Of a stretch of 45,751 nucleotides of DNA, positions 8,094 to 17,119 are shown piece after piece. The notes below the pieces were generated by a model. It saw only the letters and a program-made list of their open reading frames with translations. It was not told the origin of the DNA and ran no database searches. This DNA comes from an uncultured Campylobacter sp. (lineage in GTDB: Bacteria > Campylobacterota > Campylobacteria > Campylobacterales > Campylobacteraceae). Numbering within the stretch: position 1 is the first letter of the stretch; every line of letters starts with the position of its first letter. The stretch covers positions 1-45,751 of the forward strand of contig NZ_CALINL010000174.1 in assembly GCF_938045225.1 (NCBI RefSeq), written 5' to 3'. The translations under genes were made by a program, and so were the position numbers.

Positions 8094-10937
8094 ATGAGGA
8101 AAATTTTGTTTTTATTTCTAGCTGTTTTTGCGGCGAGCGTTTTAGCTAAACAAGTGCCGACCCCAGAGGCTACCAAAACGCGGCAGGCGGACGCAAATTT
8201 GAGCGCGTTAAATTTAACGGAGAACGATAAAAACTCGCAAAAGCTAAATTTGACCCAAGACCCCGCCATCGTCAGCGGCGAGCTAGCAAACGGTCTAAAA
8301 TACTACGTCAAAGAGAACAAGCAGCCCGCAAATTCGGCCTATTTTTATCTAGTCGTAAACATAGGCTCGACCGACGAGCGCGAGAACGAGCTGGGGCTGG
8401 CGCACTTTACCGAGCACATGGCGTTTAACGGCAGCCGCGAGTTTAGCAAAAACGAGCTGGTGAAAAAGCTAGAGAGCCTCGGAGTGGCCTTTGGCGCGGA
8501 TCTAAACGCGCAGACGAGCTACGATCAGACGGGCTATCTGCTAGAAATTCACGTAAACGAGCAAAATTTAAAGGACGTTTTTCGCGTTTTTCGCGACTGG
8601 ATCGACGGCGTGAGCTTTGACGCGGCCGAGCTGGATAAAGAGCGGGGTATCATCGTCGAAGAAGAGCGCGCTAGAAACACGCCCGCGTATAGATTTTACA
8701 TCAAAAACCGCGTGCCAGAGCTATACGGCGATAGCATCTACGCCAAAAGGTCGCCTATCGGCGATATGAATATCATAAAAAACGTCGACGTGGCGACCAT
8801 AAAGGGCTTTTACGAGAGGACGTATCAGCCTAGATTTATGAAATTTATCGCGGTCGGCGACTTTGATAAAAAGCGCATCGAGGAGATGATAAAGCAAAGC
8901 TTTAGCTCGGCAAAAAACACGAACGACTATGCAAGCCCCGATAAAACTATCCAGATAAAAAGCGGCTTTAGCGTAAACAACTACGACTCCGCAGAGATCG
9001 GGCTAAACTCGCTAAATTTGATCTTCACGCAAAAATATAAATTTGACGACGAGATCCAAAGGCTCAGGCAAAATTTGCTCGCAAACTACATCTCAGACCT
9101 AGTCGCGATGATATACGAGCAGCGAAATTTGGCCCTGCGCGGGCGATTTTACTCGCCGATCATCGAGGATCAAAACGTGCTTTACGCTTTTGAGATAAAT
9201 GCCGTCGAGGATGATTTTAGCGGCGCGCTTAGCGATCTGGCGGGCGTTTTAAAGGGTGTGGAGAAATTTGGCTTTAGCCGGGCTGACTTTGAAAGCGCAA
9301 AAAAAGATTTTATAAACTCGGCTAAAAATGCCTATTTGCAAGCGGGGAACAAGCGCTCAAGCGCGGTCGCGGCAAATATCGAGGATACGACTAGGATCGG
9401 CGGCGTGCTGCTAGGCGAAAAGGACCTGCGCGACGTTACCTTGGCGCTGCTTGAGAGCATTAGCCTTGAGGAGGTAAACGCAGAATTTAGGCGGATACTT
9501 GGCATAAACGCAAAAAATCTAAACGTAATTAGCGCCAAAGGAGCAAAGCTAAACGAGGCTAAATTTGATCAAATTTGGGCGGAGGCAAAGCCGTACGACA
9601 CGCTAGCCGCAAAGCAGGCAAAGAGCGAGCTTTTCGACTACGGCACGCTAAAACCTAAAAATTTCGTCTCGAAAAAGCATAACGAAAAGCTTGATTTTTA
9701 CCTTTACGAGCTGCCAAACGGCGCGCGCGTCGCATTTAAAGAAGTAAAAACCAAAAAAGACGTCGTCTGGCTAAGCGCGGTTAGTCGCGGCGGCACGTCG
9801 AATTTGCCAAAACCAAAGCAGGGCGCGCTAGCTGTAGAGGTCTCAAACGAGAGCGGGGCGGGGGAGTTTAGCAACTACGACCTGGCTAAAATCCTAAGCG
9901 GCAAGCAGCTAAGCTATAGCAAATTTATCGATCAGCTTTCGCAAGGATACAGCGCAAGCTCGGCTAGTGCGGACTTCGAGTGGCTTTTGCGCGCGCTGTT
10001 TTTGGAGTTTAGCGAGCCTAGATTTGACGAAAATGCGCTAAAAAAGACAAAAATCAACGAGCTTGAAAAGCTGGAAAAAACCAAAAACCTGCCCGAGCGC
10101 AAATTTCGCGACGAATTTGCGAGATTTTTCTACGAAAACAACCCGCGAACAAACCCGCTCGAGGCCGCGGACATAAACGAGCTGCAGATGAACGACGTAA
10201 AAAAGATAGTGAAAGAGAAATTTACTAACGCGGCGTCGTATGATTTTATCGTGGTCGGCGATCTAAATTTGACCGCAGCCGAGCCGCTTTTACAAAAATA
10301 TCTGGCAAATTTACCCGCGCGCGGGGAACGCGAAAATTTCGTCGATGACGGCGTGAGGACGATTTCTGGCGAGCGGGAGTTTAAGCGAAGCTACCAAACC
10401 ACGCAGCGAAGCGACGCCGCGATGATAATGAAAAATGAAAACGTGAAGTATTCGCGCCCAGAGTTACTGCGCGTAAACGCCCTATCTGCGGTGCTTTCGA
10501 TGATGCTGCGCGAGGACGTGCGCGAGGACCGCGGGCAGGTCTACGGCCTGGGCGTGCATATGAATCTCGCAAAATATCCGTACGGAAGCTTCACCGCGCA
10601 TTTTGGCTTTACGGCTGCGCCTGATAACGTAAACGCCGTGCTGGGCGAGATAAAATCGAATGTCGCCGAGCTAAAAGGCGGCGCGGACGTCAAACGCTAT
10701 CTGCAAAATTTCAAAAAATCAGCGCTCGTAAAAATGCGCCAATCCTACGTTCAGGGCGAGTTTTGGACGCGCGCGCTCATGCGCGAGCTGGTTTTTGGCG
10801 ATGAGGTTTTGAGCCTGGACGAGTACGAAAAGGCGGTAAATGCGCTCACCGAGCAAGACGTAAGAGACGCGGCGAAACTCTATCTGGACGAGAAAAACGT
10901 CGTGATAAGCGTAAATAATCCCGCTTTGGCGAAGTAA
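8094..10937 (+). CDS. secreted M16 family zinc metallopeptidase (PqqL/insulinase type)
   Basis: The 947-residue protein opens with a signal peptide (MRKILFLFLAVFAASVLA) and a polar linker to about residue 55. The first M16 domain has the inverted zinc motif HFTEH (104-108) and its distal glutamate in DKERGIIVEEE (about 183). The second half contains inactive M16-like domains that would complete the clamshell (LRVNALSAVLSMMLREDVRED near residue 795 onward). Two-domain-pair architecture and periplasmic targeting resemble PqqL, which degrades peptides. In some bacteria PqqL-like proteases pair with TonB receptors to process imported protein ligands, but the receptor genes here are 3 kb away and divergent, so a link is speculative. 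Confidence 0.92.
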   Translation: MRKILFLFLAVFAASVLAKQVPTPEATKTRQADANLSALNLTENDKNSQKLNLTQDPAIVSGELANGLKYYVKENKQPANSAYFYLVVNIGSTDERENELGLAHFTEHMAFNGSREFSKNELVKKLESLGVAFGADLNAQTSYDQTGYLLEIHVNEQNLKDVFRVFRDWIDGVSFDAAELDKERGIIVEEERARNTPAYRFYIKNRVPELYGDSIYAKRSPIGDMNIIKNVDVATIKGFYERTYQPRFMKFIAVGDFDKKRIEEMIKQSFSSAKNTNDYASPDKTIQIKSGFSVNNYDSAEIGLNSLNLIFTQKYKFDDEIQRLRQNLLANYISDLVAMIYEQRNLALRGRFYSPIIEDQNVLYAFEINAVEDDFSGALSDLAGVLKGVEKFGFSRADFESAKKDFINSAKNAYLQAGNKRSSAVAANIEDTTRIGGVLLGEKDLRDVTLALLESISLEEVNAEFRRILGINAKNLNVISAKGAKLNEAKFDQIWAEAKPYDTLAAKQAKSELFDYGTLKPKNFVSKKHNEKLDFYLYELPNGARVAFKEVKTKKDVVWLSAVSRGGTSNLPKPKQGALAVEVSNESGAGEFSNYDLAKILSGKQLSYSKFIDQLSQGYSASSASADFEWLLRALFLEFSEPRFDENALKKTKINELEKLEKTKNLPERKFRDEFARFFYENNPRTNPLEAADINELQMNDVKKIVKEKFTNAASYDFIVVGDLNLTAAEPLLQKYLANLPARGERENFVDDGVRTISGEREFKRSYQTTQRSDAAMIMKNENVKYSRPELLRVNALSAVLSMMLREDVREDRGQVYGLGVHMNLAKYPYGSFTAHFGFTAAPDNVNAVLGEIKSNVAELKGGADVKRYLQNFKKSALVKMRQSYVQGEFWTRALMRELVFGDEVLSLDEYEKAVNALTEQDVRDAAKLYLDEKNVVISVNNPALAK

Positions 10938-11050
10938 AATTTGAGCCTCGGCGGTAAATTTGATTTGCTGCCCGGGCGATGAGTAAAATTTGGCTTTAGA
11001 TTTGACTAAGGACTGTTAAAATTGAAGCTAAATTTGCCTCTCGCCAAACG

Positions 11051-11088
11051 AAATTTGAGTTAAACTCGCTCAAATTTAACTCAAATTT
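11051..11088. terminator. bidirectional terminator between convergent genes
   Basis: A perfect 14-bp inverted repeat (AAATTTGAGTTAAA / TTTAACTCAAATTT) with a 10-base loop lies between the convergent M16 protease and ankyrin genes. The arm sequences are low in GC and the T-tract is short (TTTT), so efficiency is uncertain, but position and symmetry suit a shared terminator. Confidence 0.6.
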
Positions 11089-11113
11089 TCGCTGACGCTT
11101 TATCTCCTTTTAT

Positions 11114-12319
11114 CTATTTGCTTTGTAAATTTGAGTTTAAGTCTGATTTACTTCTGTTGCTATCTACGTAAATTACCTTGGTTGGGTCGCCTTTTAATGT
11201 ATCCCAAAAACTTATCATACTTTTTAGTTTCTTTTTTTCGTTTGCCCATCGTATAAACGTATAGGTATCACTAAATGCCCCATCTTTATCTGGGCAATAC
11301 CTCTCTCCATTTTTTATGGACATACGTATTAGTATGGGTATGGTCTGATTTTTATCTATTTCCTCTTTCCAATTATCAATGTGCCATCTATAGCTTTTAT
11401 AGCACTCCTCATACGCCTTCTTTAGCTCCTCTTTAGTAGGTTGCCCTACGATGTCGTATTTTAAAAGAAGCTCTAGCATGGGTTCGTAGTTCGGGTGGCT
11501 ATCTAGCGAGATATATAAAGATCGCATAAATTCGGAATCGTCTCTTAGTCCGTGAAAAAACGTATTATGATGATCGTCTAGTTTCGGTTTATACCCGCTA
11601 GCAAGGGCAAGCTCGGTCATCTCTACATAGTTATGACTTACTATATATCCCATAGGGTCGTATGCGTCTTTTGATTCCGTATTAACTTGATAGTTGTCTT
11701 CAAATATTATCTTTACGTCGTCCCCGTCTATGATAAGCTTTTCGATGTTGTTATAAAACGGAGGATATATGTAGTACTGCACCGCCTTTACTTCATCAAA
11801 TTTAACCCCGCTATCAAGCAGCAGCTTAACGGTCTTTGTAGAGTTATTTTCTATGGCGTAGGCCAGGGGCGAGAGTTTGTAGTTATCTTGCGCGCGAGCG
11901 TTTGCGCCCATATCTATAAGTCTTTTTGCCGTGGCTTCGTCGTCGTAAAAGCTAGCGTACATCAAAGGAGTAACGCCGTCTATTAGTGGAGAGTCTATAC
12001 TAATGTTATTATCTTGCATAAATTTTAAAATTTGATCCGTTTGCTTTGATTTTAAAAGCTTGCGGAAATTTTCCGCAAATGCGTCGTCCTTTATCTGCTT
12101 ATCTATATCCCAGTATCTAAAAGCAAAGTCGTCTATCTCCTCTTGCGTTACGTATTTGCTTAGCTCTGAGCCTGGGATTATTTTAGTATCGGCGGTAACG
12201 ACGAAGCGGGTAGGCGAGCTAAATTTAGAAAACAGTCCGTACTTATCCGCCAAAAGATAAAGTCCTAAAAACAGCGCGGCGTATAAAATAGTTTTAAATA
12301 GTTTTAGCAAGTCGTGCAA
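11114..12319 (-). CDS. membrane-anchored ankyrin-repeat protein
   Basis: The 401-residue product has an N-terminal hydrophobic segment (about 8-26, FKTILYAALFLGLYLLADKY) that should act as an uncleaved anchor or signal. Two to three ankyrin repeats follow at about residues 105-190 (DGVTPLMYASFYDDEATAKRL, then NYKLSPLAYAIENN). A less conserved, partly ankyrin-like tail extends to the end. The start is TTG, with AAAGGATC eight bases upstream, confirmed by the same TTG and upstream sequence in the duplicated copy at 40140. No function can be assigned; ankyrin repeats indicate protein binding. A 188-bp segment covering its promoter region and first 33 codons is duplicated 28 kb away. Confidence 0.8.
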   Translation of the reverse strand: MHDLLKLFKTILYAALFLGLYLLADKYGLFSKFSSPTRFVVTADTKIIPGSELSKYVTQEEIDDFAFRYWDIDKQIKDDAFAENFRKLLKSKQTDQILKFMQDNNISIDSPLIDGVTPLMYASFYDDEATAKRLIDMGANARAQDNYKLSPLAYAIENNSTKTVKLLLDSGVKFDEVKAVQYYIYPPFYNNIEKLIIDGDDVKIIFEDNYQVNTESKDAYDPMGYIVSHNYVEMTELALASGYKPKLDDHHNTFFHGLRDDSEFMRSLYISLDSHPNYEPMLELLLKYDIVGQPTKEELKKAYEECYKSYRWHIDNWKEEIDKNQTIPILIRMSIKNGERYCPDKDGAFSDTYTFIRWANEKKKLKSMISFWDTLKGDPTKVIYVDSNRSKSDLNSNLQSK

Positions 12320-12408
12320 ATTCGATCCTTTTGCTTTCTTAAATTTGCAAAATCTTAGCCAAAGGGCGGTTAAATTTGAGTGAATTTGGGGTGGGGATTT
12401 GAAAAATG
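12221..12408 (-). repeat. dispersed inverted duplication, copy A (5' end of the ankyrin gene)
   Basis: This segment comprises about 90 bases upstream of the ankyrin gene plus its first ~33 codons. It reappears in opposite orientation at 40050-40238. By eye identity is roughly 85-90 percent, and in the non-coding part a run of 37 bases is identical. The encoded peptides share 29 of 33 residues. Confidence 0.9.
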
Positions 12409-12478
12409 CGGGGAAATTTATATCAAGGCAAATTCGGCTAAATTCGATAAATTTGGGAAAAATTTGAAGTAAAAGAAA

Positions 12479-12507
12479 AAATTTAGCCGAAAAACTCGGC
12501 TAAATTT
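12479..12507 (-). terminator. terminator of the trxA-trxB operon
   Basis: AAATTTAGCCGA and TCGGCTAAATTT form a perfect 12-bp stem with a 5-base loop just beyond the trxB stop. On the minus strand the stem runs into TTTTTTCTTTT (12480 down to 12470), a good U-tract. Confidence 0.88.
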
Positions 12508-12515
12508 GAGAAATC

Positions 12516-13454
12516 TTAGTGTAAGCTCTCGATGTAGCTAAGTGCGCTAAGGGCCGCTACCGCGCCGTCTCCTGCGGCTACGATGACTTGCTTTGGCGCG
12601 TCTTTTCTGATGTCGCCCGCGGCAAATAGTCCCGGCACGCTAGTTTGCATCTTTAGATCGACGCTCACTTGACCGCCCGCTTCGGTTTGGCATACGAATT
12701 CGCCATTTTCTTGGCGGAGGACGTCGTTGTTTACGTTAAGTCCGACAAATACGAAAATGCCCGGCACTTTTAGGTCGCGCTCGCCATCTTTCGTGTTTAT
12801 GATGAGGCCTGCAAGACCTGCTTTGTCGCCGTAGGCCTGCTTGATCGTGGCGCTCGTGATAAACTCGATTTTGGCGTTAGCGCGAGCCTTTTCTAGCGTG
12901 ACGGGAGCGGCGCGAAACTCGTCTCTGCGGTGGATGATGTAGACGCGCGAGCAGATTTTGGCTAAATACAGGGCCTCCTCGATCGCCGTGTCGCCGCCGC
13001 CTAGAACCGCGACTTCTTTGTTTTTATAGAAAAATCCGTCGCAGGTCGCGCAGGTGCTCACGCCTCTGCCGAAAAACTCGTCCTCGCCCGCAAAGCCCGC
13101 GCGGCGCGGAGTAGAGCCGGTGGCTACGATGACTGCTTTGGCCTGCTCTTCTTTGCCGCCTTCAAGCTTGACCGTGAAGCTGCCGTCTGAATTTTTTACC
13201 ACGCGCTCAACGCCCGCCATCTCGTGCTTTAGGCCAAAATGCGTGCACTGCGCGACCCACGTACTCATGAAGTCGATGCCACTCTCGCCGGGCGCTTTTT
13301 GACCGGGATAGTTTTCTATCTCCGAGCTGCTCGTAATCTGGCCGCCGGGCATTCCTTTTTCAAACATTACGACGTTTTTTAGTCCGCCGCGAGTGGCGTA
13401 AAGGCCTGCGCTAAGTCCTGCAGGACCGCCTCCGATTATTGCTAAATCTAACAT
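12516..13454 (-). CDS. trxB: thioredoxin reductase TrxB
   Basis: The 312-residue flavoenzyme passes electrons from NADPH to thioredoxin in the cytosol. It shows the FAD-binding GGGPAG (8-13), the redox-active pair CATC (135-138) inside STCATCDGFF, the NADPH-binding GGGDTA (152-157) and the C-terminal FAD motif GLFAAGDIRKD. Length is normal. It is the last gene of a three-gene unit with trxA and a small membrane protein and is followed by a strong terminator. Confidence 0.97.
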   Translation of the reverse strand: MLDLAIIGGGPAGLSAGLYATRGGLKNVVMFEKGMPGGQITSSSEIENYPGQKAPGESGIDFMSTWVAQCTHFGLKHEMAGVERVVKNSDGSFTVKLEGGKEEQAKAVIVATGSTPRRAGFAGEDEFFGRGVSTCATCDGFFYKNKEVAVLGGGDTAIEEALYLAKICSRVYIIHRRDEFRAAPVTLEKARANAKIEFITSATIKQAYGDKAGLAGLIINTKDGERDLKVPGIFVFVGLNVNNDVLRQENGEFVCQTEAGGQVSVDLKMQTSVPGLFAAGDIRKDAPKQVIVAAGDGAVAALSALSYIESLH

Positions 13455-13465
13455 ATTTCTTCCTT

Positions 13466-13915
13466 TTAAATTTTATTTATTTTTGAATCTTGTTTATAAA
13501 CGCCACCCTTTTGCGCCTTTAGCTCCACGCTAGCGGGCAAAGACGTGATATTTAGGACGTTCATCAGCTTTAAAATCGTATTTATATCCGAAGCGACGAA
13601 ATTTATATTTCCCTCGCTGGGCGCGCGTTTTTGGAGCAAGTCCACGGCGACGATTTTTAAATCCTTAGTCGAAGTTTTTAAAATTTCTCTCCAGTTTGAT
13701 TGGTTGGAGCTAAAAACCACGAGTAAAAATTTATCGTCTTGCGGTGCGAAAATTTGAGCCTGCTCGTAAAAAACCAGCTCGTTAAAATTTACGAATTTAT
13801 ACTGCGAAAATCTGTAATTATTGTAAGCAAATACGCCTGCTACCAGCGCTGCACCGATAAAAGACGCAAAAACGGAGGTGAGAGGAAGCAGGCTTCCTCC
13901 TCGTCTAAAAACCAT
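13466..13915 (-). CDS. membrane-anchored thioredoxin-like protein without the CxxC pair
   Basis: This 149-residue protein has one membrane segment (about 10-30) followed by a domain whose pattern fits a thioredoxin fold. A beta strand KFLLVVFSS (62-70) is followed by NQSNW in place of WCGPC, a second strand LKIVAVDLL (86-94), a helix INTILKLMNVLNI, and TSLPASVEL with Pro127 in the cis-proline position. There are no cysteines at all. Its ATG overlaps the trxA stop by one base (TAATG) and trxB starts 11 bases after it, so it is translated with both. The fold call is by eye; a redox-inactive partner or substrate binder of the thioredoxin system is inference. Confidence 0.65.
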   Translation of the reverse strand: MVFRRGGSLLPLTSVFASFIGAALVAGVFAYNNYRFSQYKFVNFNELVFYEQAQIFAPQDDKFLLVVFSSNQSNWREILKTSTKDLKIVAVDLLQKRAPSEGNINFVASDINTILKLMNVLNITSLPASVELKAQKGGVYKQDSKINKI

Positions 13916-14229
13916 TAAAGCAGCGAATTTAGCTTATCGGATAGGACTTGCTTGGATTGCGCGCCTACTAGCTGATCGACTAGCTCTCCGTTTTTGAAAA
14001 ACAAAATCGTAGGGATCGAGCGGATGCCGAATTCTACGGCTAGATCTTGCACCTCGTCGGTGTTTACTTTGCAAATTTTAGCTTTGCCCTCAAACTCCTC
14101 AGCTAGCTCGTCGATGACCGGAGCAAGCATACGGCAAGGTCCGCACCAAGGCGCCCAAAAATCTACTAGCGCAACGCCCTCTTTAGCGACGTCGAAATTC
14201 GCAGTTGTTAGTTCTATGTATTTTCCCAT
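13915..14229 (-). CDS. trxA: thioredoxin TrxA
   Basis: The 104-residue protein is of canonical thioredoxin length. FWAPWCGPC carries the active-site pair at residues 29 and 32, and the cis-proline is in RSIPTILFF. It reduces disulfides in cytosolic enzymes and is recycled by TrxB encoded two genes downstream. AAGGAG nine bases before the ATG and an extended -10 give it a clear expression signal. Confidence 0.98.
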   Translation of the reverse strand: MGKYIELTTANFDVAKEGVALVDFWAPWCGPCRMLAPVIDELAEEFEGKAKICKVNTDEVQDLAVEFGIRSIPTILFFKNGELVDQLVGAQSKQVLSDKLNSLL

Positions 14230-14257
14230 TTTATTCTCCTTTTTAAAGATAGTTGTA

Positions 14258-14265
14258 ATTATACA
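14258..14265 (-). promoter_or_regulatory. extended -10 promoter of trxA
   Basis: On the minus strand TGTATAAT lies 29-36 bases before the trxA ATG, preceded by an A/T-rich tract in the -35 region. This is a textbook epsilonproteobacterial vegetative promoter giving a leader of about 20 nt. Confidence 0.7.
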
Positions 14266-14299
14266 CGAAAGTATTTAAATTTTTGCTAAATAAGAATTT

Positions 14300-14638
14300 T
14301 TATAAACTAATATTTTCTATCCACTTTACTTCGCCCTTTTTTATCGCGATCAAATCGACCTGAAAATCGGCATTTGCGCTGTTTTGCAGCAGATAAAAAT
14401 CGATAGTTTTTAAAATTTTATTAAATTTAGTGGGCATGAGGCGATACTCTGCCTCGTAGTCGCCCTGCGTAGCTTTGATTTCAACGAAGCGCAAAATGCC
14501 GTCTTTTTTAGCGATGACGTCGATCTCACCAAATTTGGAGCTAAAATTTCTAGCGAGTATCTCGCAGCCGTTTTTTAGCAAAAACTCGCAAGCCAGATCC
14601 TCCGAGCTCTTGCCGAAAAGATACGCCTTAAGTCCCAA
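14300..14638 (-). CDS. YraN/UPF0102 family nuclease-like protein
   Basis: The 112-residue product matches the YraN family: a GKSSEDLACEFLLKNGCEILARNF start, the nuclease-like core GEIDVIAKKDG...FVEIKA (about 37-56, an Asp-Glu-x-Lys arrangement of the Holliday-junction-resolvase fold), and VDLIAIKKGEVKWIEN at the end. The family's biochemical role is not well established. The start codon is TTG, three bases after the hom stop, so translation is probably coupled to hom. Confidence 0.88.
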   Translation of the reverse strand: MGLKAYLFGKSSEDLACEFLLKNGCEILARNFSSKFGEIDVIAKKDGILRFVEIKATQGDYEAEYRLMPTKFNKILKTIDFYLLQNSANADFQVDLIAIKKGEVKWIENISL

Positions 14639-14641
14639 ATT

Positions 14642-15904
14642 TTACTCTTCTATCCTCATCATAAAAGGTTTTTCTTTTACGAACTCTTGCTCTTGCAAAA
14701 TTTCCATAGTGCGCCTCACGTCCTTTTCCACGCTCGTGTGCGTTGTGAAAAATAGCGTCGCATACGGACTTTCGTCCTTTGGTTTTTGCAGCAGGCTATC
14801 GATAGAGAGGTTGTTTTCGCTCATTAAATTCGTGATTTTAGCTAGCACGCCGACCTTATCCTCGACCCTGAGTCTAAAATAATATTTCGTGCGAATTTCG
14901 CTCGGATCTAAAAGCTCAAGCGCGTTTAGCTCAAACGGCGCTTTGTAGCCTAGCATCGGAGATTTGCCGTCTCTGGCGATATCGATGAGATCGCTGATAA
15001 CCGAGCTAGCCGTCGCAGGACCGCCCGCGCCCGGACCGTAAAACATCGTCTCGCCGACCGCGTCGCCCACTACGCTTACCGCATTTGTCACACCGTCGGT
15101 TTTGGCTATCATTTTATCTTTTGGTACGAGTGCGGGATGTACTCGCAGCTCGACTTTGTCGCCGGTTTTTTTGGCGATGGCGAGCAGTTTGATAACGTAC
15201 TCAAAGTCGTTGGCGAAAAATATATCCTCGGGCGTGATGCCTTCGATGCCTTCTATCAGGATGTCCTCAGGGTTACCGTGCACGCCGTATGCGATACTGG
15301 CTAGGATCAGTAGCTTATGCGCCGCGTCAAAGCCGCCTACGTCAAAGGTCGGGTCGGCTTCGGCGTAGCCTAGCTCTTGTGCTTTTTTTAGCGCGTCCGC
15401 GAAATTTGACCCCTTGCTCATCATCGAGGTTAAGATATAGTTGCTCGTACCGTTTAAAATCCCGTTGATGCTTAGGATGTGGTTTGCGCTAAGGCCCTCG
15501 CGAAGGGCTCTGATGATAGGTATGCCGCCCGCGACGCTAGCCTCGAATCCAAACGGAGTATTTTGCGCCAAATTTTGCAAGGCGTAGCGGTGATAGGCGA
15601 GTAGCGCTTTGTTTGCCGTTACGACGGCTTTTTTGCGCTCTAAAATTTTGCTAACGACCCTAAAGGGCTCCTCGACGCCGCCCATAAGCTCGACGAAAAC
15701 GTCGATATCGTCGCGCTTTATGACGCTATCTATATCGTCCGTGAGAGGGATGGCGACGTCTCTTTTTTTGCTTAAATTTCTAACGACGCCGATGAGGGGA
15801 ACTATCTCCTCGCCGCATCTTGCCGCGATCAGTTTTTTGTTTTGGAGTAAAATTTTAGCTACGGCTTCTCCGACCGTGCCGACGCCTAAAATGGCTATAT
15901 TCAT
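14642..15904 (-). CDS. hom: homoserine dehydrogenase
   Basis: The 420-residue enzyme reduces aspartate semialdehyde to homoserine for threonine and methionine. The nucleotide-binding GVGTVGEAV is at 7-15, the core ANKALLA, GGIPIIRALREGLSANHI and NGTSNYILT follow, with AEADPTFDVGGFDAAHKL as the substrate/catalytic region. A C-terminal ACT domain (about 345-420, KVGVLAKITNLMSENNLSIDSLLQ) suggests feedback control by threonine. The start overlaps the upstream aminotransferase by four bases (ATGA). Confidence 0.97.
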   Translation of the reverse strand: MNIAILGVGTVGEAVAKILLQNKKLIAARCGEEIVPLIGVVRNLSKKRDVAIPLTDDIDSVIKRDDIDVFVELMGGVEEPFRVVSKILERKKAVVTANKALLAYHRYALQNLAQNTPFGFEASVAGGIPIIRALREGLSANHILSINGILNGTSNYILTSMMSKGSNFADALKKAQELGYAEADPTFDVGGFDAAHKLLILASIAYGVHGNPEDILIEGIEGITPEDIFFANDFEYVIKLLAIAKKTGDKVELRVHPALVPKDKMIAKTDGVTNAVSVVGDAVGETMFYGPGAGGPATASSVISDLIDIARDGKSPMLGYKAPFELNALELLDPSEIRTKYYFRLRVEDKVGVLAKITNLMSENNLSIDSLLQKPKDESPYATLFFTTHTSVEKDVRRTMEILQEQEFVKEKPFMMRIEE

Positions 15905-17109
15905 GCAAATTCTTTCAGATATTTTTTGACGTTTCGCGCCGCTTGGCGGATGCGATTTTCGTTTTCGATGAGAGCAAGGCGCACGTAGTCGTTGCCTCCC
16001 TCCCCAAAACCGATGCCGGGGCTCACCGCGACGCTTGCTTTGGTAAGCAGCTGTTTAGAAAACTCGAGGCTACCGATGTTTCCGACTTGCGGTGGGATTT
16101 TTGCCCAGATAAACATACTCGAGCTTGGCTTATGCATCTCCCAGCCTGCGCTTGCAAAGGCTTCTAGCATCACGTCGCGGCGTTTTTCGTAAATTTGACG
16201 GATCTCCTCGACGCAGCTTTGATCGCCGTCTAGCGCGACGGTAGCTGAGACTTGGATCGGGGTAAACATGCCGTAATCGATCCATGATTTTATCTTTTTA
16301 AGAGCGGCGCAAAGTCGCTTGTTTCCGCATAAAAATCCGACGCGCCAGCCGGCCATATTGTAGCTTTTTGATAACGTATAGCACTCGACTGCGACGTCTT
16401 TTGCACCTTCTACTTCAAATATGCTCGGCGTCTTGTAGCCGTCAAAAGTAAGGTCTGCGTAGGCGATATCCGAGATTACGTAAAAGCGCTCTTGTTTACT
16501 CATCGCCACTAATCGCTCGTAGAAGCTTTTTTGCACGGTTACGGTAGTTGGATTGTGCGGGAAATTTACGACGACGTATTTAGGTTTCGGCGAGCTTGAG
16601 CGAATAGTGTGAAGTAGGTCTTCGAAAAATTTATTTTCGTCAAGCTCAAATTTGTCGTTGTACTTTAGCGGCATCTTCGCCACGCTACCGCCCGCGAACA
16701 AAAACGCCTGCGTGTGGATCGGATATGCAGGATCGGGCACTACGGCGACGTCGCCTGGGTTTATCACGGCTTGGGCTAGGTGTACGAAGCCCTCTTTGCT
16801 GCCCATAACAGCGACGGCTTCGGTGTCGGGGTCTAAATTTACGCCGTATTTGCGCTTGTACCAGTTACAGATGGCTAGGCGCAGTTTGTATATGCCTGCG
16901 CTCGCCGAGTAGCCGTGGGTTTTGTCTTTTTGCGCGCTTTCGCAGAGCTTATCGACGATGTGCTGAGGCGTGCGACCCTCCGGGTTTCCCATCGAAAAGT
17001 CGATGATATCTTCGCCCGCTCGGCGCGCGGCCATTTTTATGGCGTTTACCTCGGCAAATACGTAGTTTGGAAGTCGTTCTATAGTATTAAATCTAATCTC
17101 GTCAAACAT
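15901..17109 (-). CDS. class I/II PLP-dependent aminotransferase (AlaC/LL-DAP aminotransferase-like)
   Basis: The 402-residue enzyme has the fold-type I features: FSMGNPEG at 38-45, NFPHNPT (182-188), DIAYADL (214-220) and the Schiff-base lysine 248 in TLSKSYNMAGWRVGF. The C-terminal carboxylate-binding arginine is in YVRLALIENENRIRQA. It belongs to the group containing alanine/aspartate aminotransferases and the diaminopimelate aminotransferase-like enzymes. It is translationally coupled to hom, which hints at amino-acid metabolism of the aspartate family, but the precise substrate cannot be read. GGAG precedes the ATG. Confidence 0.9.
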   Translation of the reverse strand: MFDEIRFNTIERLPNYVFAEVNAIKMAARRAGEDIIDFSMGNPEGRTPQHIVDKLCESAQKDKTHGYSASAGIYKLRLAICNWYKRKYGVNLDPDTEAVAVMGSKEGFVHLAQAVINPGDVAVVPDPAYPIHTQAFLFAGGSVAKMPLKYNDKFELDENKFFEDLLHTIRSSSPKPKYVVVNFPHNPTTVTVQKSFYERLVAMSKQERFYVISDIAYADLTFDGYKTPSIFEVEGAKDVAVECYTLSKSYNMAGWRVGFLCGNKRLCAALKKIKSWIDYGMFTPIQVSATVALDGDQSCVEEIRQIYEKRRDVMLEAFASAGWEMHKPSSSMFIWAKIPPQVGNIGSLEFSKQLLTKASVAVSPGIGFGEGGNDYVRLALIENENRIRQAARNVKKYLKEFA

Positions 17110-17119
17110 AAATTTCTCC

